NCBI GenBank assembly: GCA_963971535.1
Contig: OZ020587.1
Coordinates: 156,885,377 to 156,949,376, forward strand
From: Notolepis coatsorum
Lineage: Eukaryota > Chordata > Actinopteri > Aulopiformes > Paralepididae
DNA length: 64,000 nt
Reading direction: 5' to 3'
Shown: positions 23,339 through 33,865 of the stretch, piece after piece
How positions within the stretch are numbered: position 1 is the stretch's first letter
Layout: the number at the start of each line of letters is the position of its first letter
Translations under genes and position numbers: made by a program
The notes under the pieces: model-generated
The model's input: only the letters and a program-made list of their open reading frames with translations
The model's database searches: none
Told to the model about the DNA's origin: nothing

Positions 23339-23868
23339 GTCTAACATTATCTAGCTGGCTAGCTACTGATATATTATTATTTTTTTTTAAATGTAATAAA
23401 AAATATATATTATATAATCATACTTGTAGTTGTATTATCTGCGAGACATCGCCACCACGCAACAAGTCAAAATGCTTGCTATCTGCAAACAGCTCCACTG
23501 TCTGTGTGTACTCGAGTAGCCTCCAGCTACGGCCAGGATTCTCCGGCGCTGCAGCTGGACCCTATTGGTATAAATCACATTCAGCATGCCCTCAGCTCGA
23601 ATACGCATCGAATCAATGTTATAAGACATTGATATCAGGAGCTATCTGTAGCTACTGCTAGCCGGCTAGATAACGTTAAGACAACGCCTCAGTGAACTAT
23701 TTAGTTTAGAGCTAACGTGAGCTAACGTGAGCTACCGAGTCAACGGAGGTAACTTATCATGCACTCGACTATTGCTGGAGCATTTGTTGATATCAGCAGC
23801 TATCAGTAGCTAGCCAGCTAGATAACGTTAGACAATGCCTCATGTAGTCACTGGGTAATTTAGTTTAA

Positions 23869-24274
23869 AGGGGAACTATCTTATAAATGGCCTTTTTCAG
23901 TGTTTAGCATTGTTTCCTAGCTATGTGGACTTATATTAATATGATCTATGTCTCTAATTCTCATATTGGCGCATTCTTCCAATTCTCCTCTCACAATATT
24001 CACCCTCACTGAACTGAGTCATCTGAAAATGTGCTGATTTGTGATGTCAGAGAGACACCGCTGCATGATAATGTTCAGGCGGTGCAGTGGTATAGGAGCC
24101 CAGGCTCAAAACGGCTTAAGATCTTGAGGTAGAAAAATGCTGTTTTTGAGGACTTCATTAGAAATAAAAAACAATGAATTAAAAAAAATAAAAAATTACA
24201 GAGGTGTTCCATAAACTCACAGGAATTGTGTAAAAGTGCCCAAATAGTGAAAGAAATAGTAAAATAGTTCCCCT
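23869..24274 (-). mobile_element. TTAA-flanked element (Kolobok- or piggyBac-like)
   Basis: TTAA at 23865-23868 and 24275-24278 flanks inverted tips AGGGGAACTAT and ATAGTTCCCCT. The inner sequence is the reverse complement of parts of 36529-37406 (GTGTAAAAGTGCCCAAAT against ATTTGGGCAACTTTACAC). Non-coding. Confidence 0.65.
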
Positions 24275-24596
24275 TTAAACAGTAACGTTAGCTCGGTAGG
24301 TAGCCAACGTTAGCTCACGTTGCATGCACCAGACTAATAGCAGACTGCGAGGCATAGGAGCCTCTTGTTTACACGAGTGCGGGAGGGGCTGGGCCCGGGG
24401 AGGAGGAGGGGCCGTACGCTGCAGGCAGCTGTGTGTCTGAGAGAGAAGTCAGCAGTGAGATCTCCGCTAAGAATTGGATCATGTTTTTCGATCGGTTTTG
24501 ACGATCGGCGAAAATAAAGCATTATCACAGATCACCGATCTCATATTTATACTGAATATCGGCCGATACCGATCGCTGGCCGATCGATCGGGGCAT

Positions 24597-24690
24597 GTCT
24601 GTGGCTGTCAGTGGGTCCCAGTCTTAAGACTCTGTCTGTGGCTGTCAGTGAGTCCCAGTCTTAAGACTCTGTATGTGGCTGTTCTCCGTA
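24597..24690. repeat. 37-bp tandem repeat, continuation
   Basis: Two to three more units of the array at 21548-21958, on the far side of the hAT. Confidence 0.8.
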
Positions 24691-24924
24691 CTTACAGACA
24701 GGTCCACCGCAAATTTGTGGAATTCCTGAACAGACGCCACATAATTAACAGCTTCTTTGGCTGCGTGACAGCCTCTAGCTTGCACCATAATAGGGAGGTG
24801 TAGTCTGACGTCGCTTTAGTTTCCCGCGAGGTCTACCCGTATAGGCACATTTCGGCCAATCAAAGTAGACTATACAAATCCTTAGTCTGGGACAGGCCTA
24901 GTAGGTAGTAATATAGGCAAGGCA

Positions 24925-25090
24925 GATTATTTAGTGGAAGAGTGCATGATGAGAAGACGGTAAGAAGGTTATATATTTTTTTCTCTTTCATTTCAGATAT
25001 TGATTGAAGAAGTGTGTTTTTAGTCGACGGCGAAAGATTTGTTGTAACTGTGGTGGGAAGTTCGTTCCTCCATTGTGGAGCGAGGACTGA
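24925..25090 (-). mobile_element. LINE fragment, same family as 46213-46880
   Basis: GAAGAAGTGTGTTTTTAGTC, then GTGGGAAGTTCGTTCC match 46590-46690. This is the last few codons and 3' UTR of the LINE, on the minus strand. Confidence 0.5.
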
Positions 25091-25094
25091 TTTG

Positions 25095-25300
25095 CACTAC
25101 ATCCCTACCAATTTATTTTGCATTTTGTTTAGCATTTTGTACTTTGTATATTGTATATTTTGTATAGTGTTTGGTCTTTATTCTTTTTGTTTTACTGTAT
25201 GAAGCACAATCTCAGGAGGGTCCTACAGAACCTAGCATTTCACTGTAAAGTACATTATGTACCTTATATGTGACAAATAAAACGAAACTTGAAATTGCAA
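25095..25300 (+). mobile_element. L2-like LINE 3' tail
   Basis: CATTTCACTGTAAAGTACAT, then GTGACAAATAAAACG. The same tail is reversed at 43916-44120 and 51866-52085. Confidence 0.6.
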
Positions 25301-25384
25301 AACAAACTGGAAGGGCACTCAGATGAGAGGCCTACGCCTGCGACAGTGGCGGACTCAGGCTGTTTGAAGGGCAGGGGCGAAAAT

Positions 25385-25764
25385 AAAAAAGGGCACTTAA
25401 GCGCGCGTTTTTCAACTGTGGGGGCACCAATAGGGCACATCCTCTAATTTCTTTCACTCAAAAGGGCACTTAAGCGCGCGTTTTTCAACCGTGGGGGCAC
25501 CAATAGGGCACATCCTCTCATTTCTTTCACTCAAAAGGGCACTTAAGCGCGCATTTTTCAATCGTGGGGGCACCAATAGGGCACATCCTCTAATTTCTTT
25601 CACTCAAAAGGGCACTTTAGCACGCGTTTTTCAACCGTGGGGGCACCAATAGGGCACATCCTCTAATTTCTTTCACTCAAAAGGGCACTTAAGCGCGCGT
25701 TTTTCAACCATGGGGGCACCAATAGGGCACATCCTCTCATTTCTTTCACTCAAAAGGGCACTTT
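25385..25764. repeat. 73-bp tandem repeat, left block
   Basis: About five copies plus a partial one of a 73-base unit (GGGCACTTAAGCGCGCGTTT, then GGGGGCACCAATAGGGCACA). Continues at 32226-32560, and again at 34631-34960 in the duplicated copy. Confidence 0.92.
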
Positions 25765-28004
25765 TGTTATGGTTTGTAACCGACCCCAATCGCACAACAC
25801 AAGACAGGTATGAGAGTAAGCCAAGAACTGGGCATTTATTGAAACACACAGAAAACGGCACTGTCCCTTTAAGGGAGAACACAAATTACTGGAAAACAAG
25901 AAATGGGAAAAAGGCACAGTGCCTTTAAGAGGCGAGCTGGCTAAGGGGAAGGCTAAGGGAAACAGGACAGGGCAAGGGACAAGGGCAGGAACTGGGAGGA
26001 CTAGGAGGACTGGACAGGGATGCCTAGGAGGACTAGGAGGACTGGACAGGGAGGACTAGGATGACTAGGAGGACTGGACAGGGAGGACTAGGAGGACTAG
26101 AGAGGGGAAACAGGGACAGAGGCCCGCGGAGGCGGGCTGGGGACAGGGAGGACTAGGAGGACTAGAAGGACTGGACAGGGAGGACTAGGAGGACTAGAGG
26201 ACTGGACAGGGAGGACTAGGAGGACTAGAGAGGGGAAACAGGAACAGAGGCCAGCGGAGGCGGGCTGGGGACAGGGAAGACTAGGAGGACTAGAAGGACT
26301 GGACAGGGAGGACTAGGAGGACTAGAGGACTGGACAGGGAGGACTAGGAGGACTAGAGAGGGGAAACAGGAACAGAGGCCTGCGGAGGCGGGCTGGGGAC
26401 AGGGAAGACTAGGAGGACAAGAAGACTGGGATACAAGCATTAGAAGAATGTTGCTGCTCTGCAGCTTCTCCCGGGAAGGTTCGTCTGAGGAATCTGACAG
26501 TGACGTCAGAGCCGCTCTGCAGAATCCTCTCGGCAGCTCTCCGAGGTGGAAACGGGACAGAGAGGGAGAGAGAGAGCGGGTTAGCTCAGAGTACAGTTGG
26601 GAACAGAGCAGGTGACAGGAGAAGTGACTTGTCCCAAAACAGAGTAATCCAAGTGACTGAATCTTCGGTGTAAATACACACTGCAAGTAATGTCCCAACA
26701 ACAATCCACGTGATAGAATCCTCGGTGCAAATACACACAGTGAGCGAAGTCCCAATTATAATCCAAGTGATAATATCTTCGGTGTGAATACACACAGTAA
26801 GCGATGTCCCAATAATAATCCAGGTGAAAATATCTTCAGTGTGAAATCACACAGTGAGCAAAGTTCAAGCAAATATCCCAAATGAACAAGCAGGCACAGG
26901 GTGAGTGACAGTCTGAACAAAAGCAGGATCTCTTCAGTGTTTAACACACACGAAAAATGATAGGGTCAAAAGACAGTCTTGCAAAACTCACCCAGGCGCT
27001 GTGCGTAAAGAGAGCAGGATCAAACAGGGCGAGCGCGTCGCTACGGGGATCGGGTTGTCCAAGCGGAATACTGAGTGGTGCGCGGCTGTTTGGAGTACGC
27101 GCCGGTACGGAGAGCGCGTCTGGCTCGGAGGTCTGGATGCGCGTCAGGATGCGCGTCTGGAGTGAAGAGCGCGTCTGCTGCGCGGAGGTCTGGATGCGTG
27201 TCTGGATGCGCGTCTGGAGTGAAGATCGCGTCTGCTGCGCGGAGGTCTGGATGCGCGTCTGGAGTGAAGAGCGCATCTGCTGCGCGGAGGTCTGGATGCG
27301 CGTCTGGATGCGTGTCTGGAGTGAAGAGCGCGTCTGTTGCGCGGAGGTCTGGATGCGCGTCTGGATGCGCGTCTGGAGTGAAGAGCGCGTCTGCTGCGCG
27401 GAGGTCTGGATGCGCGTCTGGATGCGCGTCTGGAGTGAAGAGCGCGTCTGCTGTGCGGAGGTCTGGATGCGCGTCTGGGCGTCTGCTGCGCGGAGGTCTG
27501 GATGCGCGTCTGGACGTCTTCTGCGCGGAGGTCTGAAGTGGAACACTGGAATACCTCCTGTGGAAGTTTAGAGAGCGCAGTCCAGTGTCTCCTTCCAGGC
27601 AAACGGCGACAGGAGGCGAAGGCTTGAGCGCATCTCACGCCGGAGATGAAAACAGCATAACAGACAGAAACCGAAACTCCCATAGGAGCCTTTAGACAGA
27701 GAACCTCCCGAAGGAGTCTTGGTGATAGAGATATGATACGGAACGACCCGACAAGGCCAGAGGGGAAGAGCGAGGTACTTAAAGCCCAAAGGGGTGCTAA
27801 TTAGAATACACATCAGGTGCGTGAAGGTAATTGATACTTTAACTAGAAGTGTGTGTTCGGCACCAGACCAATCAAACACATCAAGACAGGTAGTCCAAGG
27901 GTGTGGCTGCTGAAGAGCAAACAAGAGTAAACGAATGCGAGGGTGGGGGCTAGTGAGGTGAGGAGAACAGGGAATTAAAGGTCAAGGGAAAGGCGAACCT
28001 CACA
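25765..28004 (-). repeat. LTR of the LARD-like element (left in plus view)
   Basis: 2,240 bases. From left: AATAAA (reverse strand) near 25838; a GGACTAGGA-type array (about 25995-26415); a 57-bp repeat of about four units (26645-26880); a second, unrelated 57-bp repeat of six to seven units (27125-27540); then a unique stretch to CCTCACA. Reading frames on both strands come from these repeats and I do not regard them as genes. Confidence 0.85.
27125..27540. repeat. 57-bp tandem repeat in the LTR
   Basis: Unit of 57 bases (GTCTGGATGCGCGTCTGGAT, then GAGTGAAGAGCGCGTCTGCT), CpG-rich. 57 is a multiple of three and the unit lacks stops in several frames on both strands, so long 19-residue-periodic frames appear. 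The same array is at 31345-31760 and, shortened, at 33866-34160. Confidence 0.92.
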
Positions 28005-29973
28005 GTACTCCCCCCTCCACGGGAGCCACCGGGCGACCCAAAAAACACAGACAGAGGGGCAGGGGGAAAAAAACAAGGCAACAAACAAAAAGTACTGGGC
28101 CATGCTAGCAGGGGAAGCTACAACAAAAGTGGGGCTAGCAAAGGAACAGGGTAGCTGAGGGGTAACCAGGGTAGCAGAAGGGGTAACTAGAGGAGCTGAG
28201 GGGTAATTAGAGGAGCAGAGGGGTAACTAGAGGAGCTGAGGGGTAACTATGAGGAGCACCGGGAAGGGGCTAGCAGAGGGAAAGGGTAGCTGCCAGGGCA
28301 CAGATAGCTACAGGGCCTATGCTAGCTGTACTGCTACATTAACAAAGAGGCTGCGCTAGCTGCCGGAGCTAGGCTAGCAGACAGGGCTGGAACAGGGGCA
28401 CTGGAGAGGGGAACAGGGAAGGGGCTAGCAGAGGGAAAGGGTAGCTGCCAGGGCACTGATAGCTACAGGGCCTATGCTAGCTGTACTGCTACATTAACAT
28501 AGAGGCTGCGCTAGCTGCCGGAGCTAGGCTAGCAGACAGGGCTGGAACAGGGGCACTGGAGAGGGGAACAGGGAAGGGGCTAGCAGAGGGAAAGGGTAGC
28601 TGCCAGGGCACTGATAGCTACAGGGCCTATGCTAGCTGTACTGCTACATTAACATAGAGGCTGCGCTAGCTGCCGGAGCTAGGCTGGCAGACAGGGCTGG
28701 ACCAGCATGAGAGAACAAGCTAGCTGGAAGGACAGTCCTAGCTGTGGGGAACTGACCTTGCTAGCTGAAGGGGCAGTCCTAGCAGTGAGAGAAAACTGAC
28801 CTTGCTAGCTGAAGGGGCGGTCCTAGCAGTGGGAGCAAACTGACCTTGCTAGCTGAAAGGGCAGTCCTAGCAGTGGGAAAACTGACCTTGCTAGCTGAAA
28901 GGGCAGTCCTAGCAGTGGGAAAACTGACCTTGCTAGCTGAAAGGGCAATCCTAGCAGTGGGAGAAAACTGACCTTGCTAGCTGAAAGGGCAGTCCTAGCA
29001 GTGGCAAAAACTGACCTTGCTAGCTGAAAGGGCAGTCCTAGCAGTGGGAGAAAACTGACCTTGCTAGCTGAAAGGGCAGTCCTAGCAGTGGGAAAAACTG
29101 ACCTTGCTAGCTGAAAGGGCAGTCCTAGCAGTGGGAGAAAACTGACCTTGCTAGCTGAAAGGGCAGTCCTAGCAGTGGGAAAACTGACCTTGCTAGCTGA
29201 AGGAGCAGTCCTAGCAGTGGGAAGGCTACACAAAAAGTGGAGGCCATGCAGAGGGACCGGGTTAGCTGCCTGGGCATGGCTAGCTACAGGGCCTATGCCA
29301 GCTGCAAGGGATGCATTAACATAGAGGCTGTGCTAACAGCCAGGGCTAAGCTAGCAGACTGGGGCCATGCAGAGGGACTGGGTTAGCTGCCTGGGCATGG
29401 CTAGCTACAGGGCCTATGCCAGCAGCAAGGGCTGCATTAACATAGAGGCTGTGCTAGCAGCCGGGGCTAAGCTAGCAGACTGGGGCCATGCAGAGGGACT
29501 GGGTTAGCTGCCTGGGCATGGCTAGCTACAGGGCCTATGCCAGCAGCAAGGGCTGCATTAACATAGAGGCTGTGCTAGCAGCCGGGGCTAAGCTAGCAGA
29601 CAGGGGCCATGCTGGTAGTAGAGGCCTAACAAGCTGCAGGGGAGCTAACGAGGCTAACAGGGAAGCAAACAGGGGAGTCAACAGGCTAACAGGGGAGCTA
29701 ACAGGGGAGACTAACAAGCTAACAGGGGAGCTAACAGGGCTAAGAGGGAAGCTAACAGGGCTAACAGGGGAGCTAACAGGGAAGCTAACAGGGAAGCTAA
29801 CAGGCTAACAGGGGAGCCAACAGGGCTAACAGGAAATACTAAACAGGCTAAACAGGGGAGCTAACAGGGGAGACTAACAAGCTAACAGGGGAGCTAACAG
29901 GGCTAAAAAAAAAAAGGCAAACTCAACATACACCGTCTGTGCTGGCTGGGGTCGTCGATTGGTCGGGTCGTAC
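28005..29973 (-). repeat. inner region of the LARD-like element: blocks of tandem repeats
   Basis: Plus-strand order: polypurine tract complement and a short unique part (28005-28260); a 155-bp unit, three copies (28261-28725); a 42-to-45-bp unit, about eleven copies (28730-29222); a 121-bp unit, three copies (29243-29605); a GCTAACAGGGGA array (29640-29905); then a short unique stretch (29906-29973) next to the 5' LTR, where the primer site should be. Most blocks share GCTAGC or CTAGCAG. I see no tRNA-like TGG start for a primer site. Confidence 0.8.
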
Positions 29974-32225
29974 TGTTATGGTTTGTAACCGACCCCAATC
30001 GCACAACACAAGACAGGTATGAGAGTAAGCCAAGAACTGGGCATTTATTGAAACACACAGAAAACGGCACTGTCCCTTTAAGGGAGAACACAAATTACTG
30101 GAAAACAAGAAATGGGAAAAAGGCACAGTGCCTTTAAGAGGCGAGCTGGCTAAGGGGAAGGCTAAGGGAAACAGGACAGGGCAAGGGACAAGGGCAGGAA
30201 CTGGGAGGACTAGGAGGACTGGACAGGGATGACTAGGAGGACTAGGAGGATTGGACAGGGAGGACTAGGATGACTAGGAGGACTGGACAGGGAGGACTAG
30301 GAGGACTAGAGAGGGGAAACAGGGACAGAGGCCCGCGGAGGCGGGCTGGGGACAGGGAGGACTAGGAGGACTAGAAGGACTGGACAGGGAGGACTAGGAG
30401 GACTAGAGGACTGGACAGGGAGGACTAGGAGGACTAGAGAGGGGAAACAGGAACAGAGGCCCGCGGAGGCGGGCTGGGGACAGGGAAGACTAGGAGGACT
30501 AGAAGGACTGGACAGGGAGGACTAGGAGGACTAGAGGACTGGACAGGGAGGACTAGGAGGACTAGAGAGGGGAAACAGGAACAGAGGCCCGCGGAGGCGG
30601 GCTGGGGACAGGGAAGACTAGGAGGACAAGAAGACTGGGATACAAGCATTAGAAGAATGTTGCTGCTCTGCAGCTTCTCCCGGGAAGGTTCGTCTGAGGA
30701 ATCTGACAGTGACGTCAGAGCCGCTCTGCAGAATCCTCTCGGCAGCTCTCCGAGGTGGAAACGGGACAGAGAGGGAGAGAGAGAGCGGGTTAGCTCAAGA
30801 GTACAGTTGGGAACAGAGCAGGTGACAGGAGAAGTGACTTGTCCCAAAACAGAGTAATCCAAGTGACTGAATCTTCGGTGTAAATACACACTGCGAGTAA
30901 TGTCCCAACAACAATCCACGTGATAGAATCTTCGGTGCAAATACACACAGTGAGCGAAGTCCCAATTATAATCCAAGTGATAATATCTTCGGTGTGAATA
31001 CACACAGTAAGCGATGTCCCAATAATAATCCAGGTGAAAATATCTTCGGTGTGAAATCACACAGTGAGCAAAGTTCAAGCAAATATTATCCCAAATGAAC
31101 AATCCAAAAAGCAGGCACAGGGTGAGTGACAGTCTGAACAAAAGCAGGATCTCTTCAGTGTTTAACACACACGAAAAATGATAGGGTCAAAAGACAGTCT
31201 TGCAAAACTCACCCAGGCGCTGTGCGTAAAGAGAGCAGGATCAAACAGGGCGAGCGCGTCGCTACGGGGAACGGGTTGTCCAAGCGGAATACTGAGTGGT
31301 GCGCGGCTGTTTGGAGTACGCGCCGGTACGGAGAGCGCGTCTGGCTCGGAGGTCTGGATGCGCGTCAGGATGCGCGTCTGGAGTGAAGAGCGCGTCTGCT
31401 GCGCGGAGGTCTGGATGCGCGTCTGGATGCGCGTCTGGAGTGAAGAGCGCGTCTGCTGCGCGGAGGTCTGGATGCGCGTCTGGATGCGCGTCTGGAGTGA
31501 AGAGCGCGTCTGCTGCGCGGAGGTCTGGATGCGCGTCTGGATGCGCGTCTGGAGTGAAGAGCGCGTCTGCTGCGCGGAGGTCTGGATGCGCGTCTGGATG
31601 CGTGTCTGGAGTGAAGAGCGTGTCTGCTGCGCAGAGGTCTGGATGCGCGTCTGGAGTGAAGAGCGCGTCTGCTGCGCGGAGGTCTGGATGCGCGTCTGGG
31701 CGTCTGCTGCGCGGAGGTCTGGATGCGCGTCTGGACGTCTGCTGCGCGGAGGTCTGAAGTGGAACACTGGAATACCTCCCATGGAAGTTTAGAGAGCGCA
31801 GTCCAGTGTCTCCTTCCAGGCAAACGGCGACAGGAGGCGAAGGCTTGAGCGCATCTCACGCCGGAGATGAAAACAGCATAACAGACAGAAACCGAAACTC
31901 CCGTAGGAGCCTTTAGACAGAGAACCTCCCGAAGGAGTCTTGGTGATAGAGATATGATACGGAACGACCCGACAAGGCCAGAGGGGAAGAGCGAGGTACT
32001 TAAAGCCCAAAGGGGTGCTAATTAGAATACACATCAGGTGCGTGAAGGTAATTGATACTTTAACTAGAAGTGTGTGTTCGGCACCAGACCAATCAAACAC
32101 ATCAAGACAGGTAGTCCAAGGGTGTGGCTGCTGAAGAGCAAACGAGAGTAAACGAACGCGAGGGTGGGGGCTAGTGAGGTGAGGAGAACAGGGAATTAAA
32201 GGTCAAGGGAAAGGCGAACCTCACA
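29974..32225 (-). repeat. LTR of the LARD-like element (right in plus view)
   Basis: 2,252 bases, about 99 percent identical to 25765-28004, with the same internal arrays. Part of it (from about 31460) is included in the 2.4-kb tandem duplication. Confidence 0.85.
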
Positions 32226-32560
32226 ACTTTAGCGAGCGTTTTTCAACCGTGGGGGCACCAATAGGGCACATCCTCTCATTTATTTCACTCAAAAGGGCAC
32301 TTAAGCGCGCGTTTTTCAACCGTGGGGGCACCAATAGGGCACATCCTCTCATTTCTTTCACTCAAAAGGGCACTTTAGCGAGCGTTTTTCAATCGTGGGG
32401 GCACCAATAGGGCACATCCTCTCATTTATTTCACTCAAAAGGGCACTTAAGCACGCGTTTTTCAACCGTGGGGGCACCAATAGGGCACAACCTCTAATTT
32501 CTTTCACCCAAAAGGGCACTTAAGCGCGCATTTTTCGACCGTGGGGGCACCAGGGGGGGC
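32226..32560. repeat. 73-bp tandem repeat, right block
   Basis: About four and a half units; continuation of 25385-25764 beyond the LTR element. Recurs at 34631-34960 in the duplicated copy. Confidence 0.9.
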
Positions 32561-32593
32561 GGCAGGCCCCTGAGTCCGCCAGTGGCCTGCGAC

Positions 32594-32960
32594 CAGGGGT
32601 GTAAAAAGTACCCAGAAATTATACTTAAGTGAAAGTATGGGTACTGTCTCAAAATCTGACTCAAGTAAAAGTCAGAGTATCTGGCTAAAAACACACTTGA
32701 GTAAAAGTCAAAAAGTCCTACTTTTAAATGTACTTAAGTACTAAAAAGTTAAAGTAATTTTTCTTTTTTTAAAGGATTCCATCATCGGCCAAGTTTTCAT
32801 TTTAACTATACATTGCACCAGGTGAGTTAGTTGAAGAGGTGAGCCAATTAGTGAAATCATCAGCTGGTGTTTAGGCAAGGCTGGAATGAAACCAAGCATA
32901 CACTCTGCCCACAATGGAATGTGTTCTGCGATAGACAATCCATTTTTTTTGCATTAAAGT
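32594..32960 (-). mobile_element. left part of the SDEEDET hAT (first duplicate)
   Basis: Starts CAGGGGTGTAAAAAGTACCC and continues with CTTGAGTAAAAGTC. Same family as 11770-12376. Recurs at 34999-35365. The matching right tip is not found; transposase sequence of the same family lies at 37440-37820. Confidence 0.55.
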
Positions 32961-33009
32961 TATTTAATGCACTTCTCCATTGAAGGTAAACTAACATGGA
33001 CGGCATTCA

Positions 33010-33265
33010 CATCACAGCATGAATAACATCACAATATTAAAGACAGAATACTGTAGTATCCTGAATAATATGACAATATTAAAAACAGAATGGTGTATCC
33101 TGAATAATATCACAATATTAACCACAGCATACTGGATTATCCTGAATAATATCACAATATCAAAGGCAGAATACTGGAGTACCCTGAATAATATCACAAT
33201 ATTAAAGACAGAATACTGGAGTACCCTGAATAATATCACAATATTAAAGGCAGAATACTGGAGTA
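33010..33265. repeat. 42-bp tandem repeat
   Basis: About six copies of a 42-base unit (CCTGAATAATATCACAATAT). Recurs at 35415-35670 and continues at 36325-36490 after an insertion that split the array. Confidence 0.9.
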
Positions 33266-33865
33266 TGTAACGTTCGGGGTTCTTGTCTTAGGAACCCCAC
33301 TGTCATTCGAGTTATTTCACCTGGTGGTTGGTATCTGAACTCACTGTTGGTCACGCCCTATTCCTTTATTTTTTTGAACAAATGTTTTTTATTTTCCCTT
33401 TTTTTAACATGAAACAAGACAAACTATACAGTAACAGTAATAATCAACGATAAATCACAGGACAATAACAGAAATAATAATAACAATAATGTCAGTCCAG
33501 TAATTAAATCAGGATGAAAGTAGATTAAAGACATAAAAATAATAAATACAATACATGGGCTCTTGCTCGCTCCCCCCCCCCCCCCTCAGGACCCCTACTT
33601 GGACTATACGCCCTATTCCTGATGTGTCACTCTTTGTTCTGTCACCACTGGTTGCTGTGACGAGCTGTCAATTACCTGTCACTAATTGACGCATTGGAAT
33701 GTTTGGGGTTTTGACTATTTATTCACTTGTTGTTTCTCTCTGCCCCTGTCGAGGCTTCAGACCGTGTAACGTGTGGAAGGGGCTGGAGATTGTGCTGAAC
33801 TTCTCGCTCTTGAATATTCTCCTGTATCTACCTTGCTCTCAAGTTGATGCTCGGTGTCTTTCCCT
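33266..33865 (+). mobile_element. LTR-like insertion in the 42-bp array (first duplicate)
   Basis: Starts TGTAACGTTCGGGGTTC inside a 42-bp unit. The longer copy, 35671-36299, ends GTGTTCTTACA. TG..CA tips and no coding region suggest a solo LTR, but I see no target duplication, so this is tentative. It carries its own insertion (33366-33607) flanked by a 13-bp duplication, ACGCCCTATTCCT. Confidence 0.4.
33366..33607 (-). mobile_element. short retroposed LINE-like tail with 13-bp duplication
   Basis: ACGCCCTATTCCT at 33353-33365 and 33608-33620 flanks a T-rich-headed, AT-rich 240-base insert, as expected for a 5'-truncated LINE copy on the minus strand. Also present in the second duplicate near 35771. 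Confidence 0.65.

Larger units (their letters stand above)
25765..32225 (-). mobile_element. non-coding LTR retroelement with 2.24-kb LTRs (LARD-like)
   Basis: Plus-strand view TGTTATGG...CCTCACA at both LTRs, with a perfect 5-bp duplication ACTTT (25760-25764 and 32226-32230). It looks structurally whole: two long LTRs and a 1,969-base inner region. Orientation is minus: a purine tract (GGAGGGGGGAGTAC) sits next to the LTR at 28004, and AATAAATGCCC lies near the LTR 3' end. No gag, pol or env is visible. The inner region is built of tandem repeats. LTRs differ by roughly 1 percent, so it is young. The polypurine context resembles gypsy elements; family assignment is inference. Confidence 0.8.
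25344..32584. mobile_element. hAT element made mainly of a 73-bp tandem repeat; hosts an LTR element
   Basis: Tips CAGTGGCGGACTCAGG and CCTGAGTCCGCCAGTG (one mismatch as inverted repeats) are flanked by a perfect 8-bp duplication GCCTGCGA (25336-25343 and 32585-32592). Without the LTR element inserted at 25765-32225, the hAT is under 800 bases and consists almost wholly of about ten copies of a 73-bp unit. No transposase. Its right end occurs again at about 34650-34990 through the tandem duplication. Confidence 0.8.

Noticed and set aside
26941-27571. Frames of about 200 codons on both strands with 19-residue repeats
   Set aside because: They arise from a 57-bp, stop-poor tandem repeat in an LTR. 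No domain is present and the same frames recur at 31162-31792 and 33699-34196.
28823-29233. 136-codon minus-strand frame with a repeated ARTALSASKVSFLPLLGL motif
   Set aside because: Translation of the ~42-bp array in the LARD-like element; no independent sign of coding.
33012-33239. Minus-strand frame with repeated VILFRVLQYSVFNI motif
   Set aside because: 42-bp tandem repeat, duplicated at 35417-35644 by the 2.4-kb duplication.
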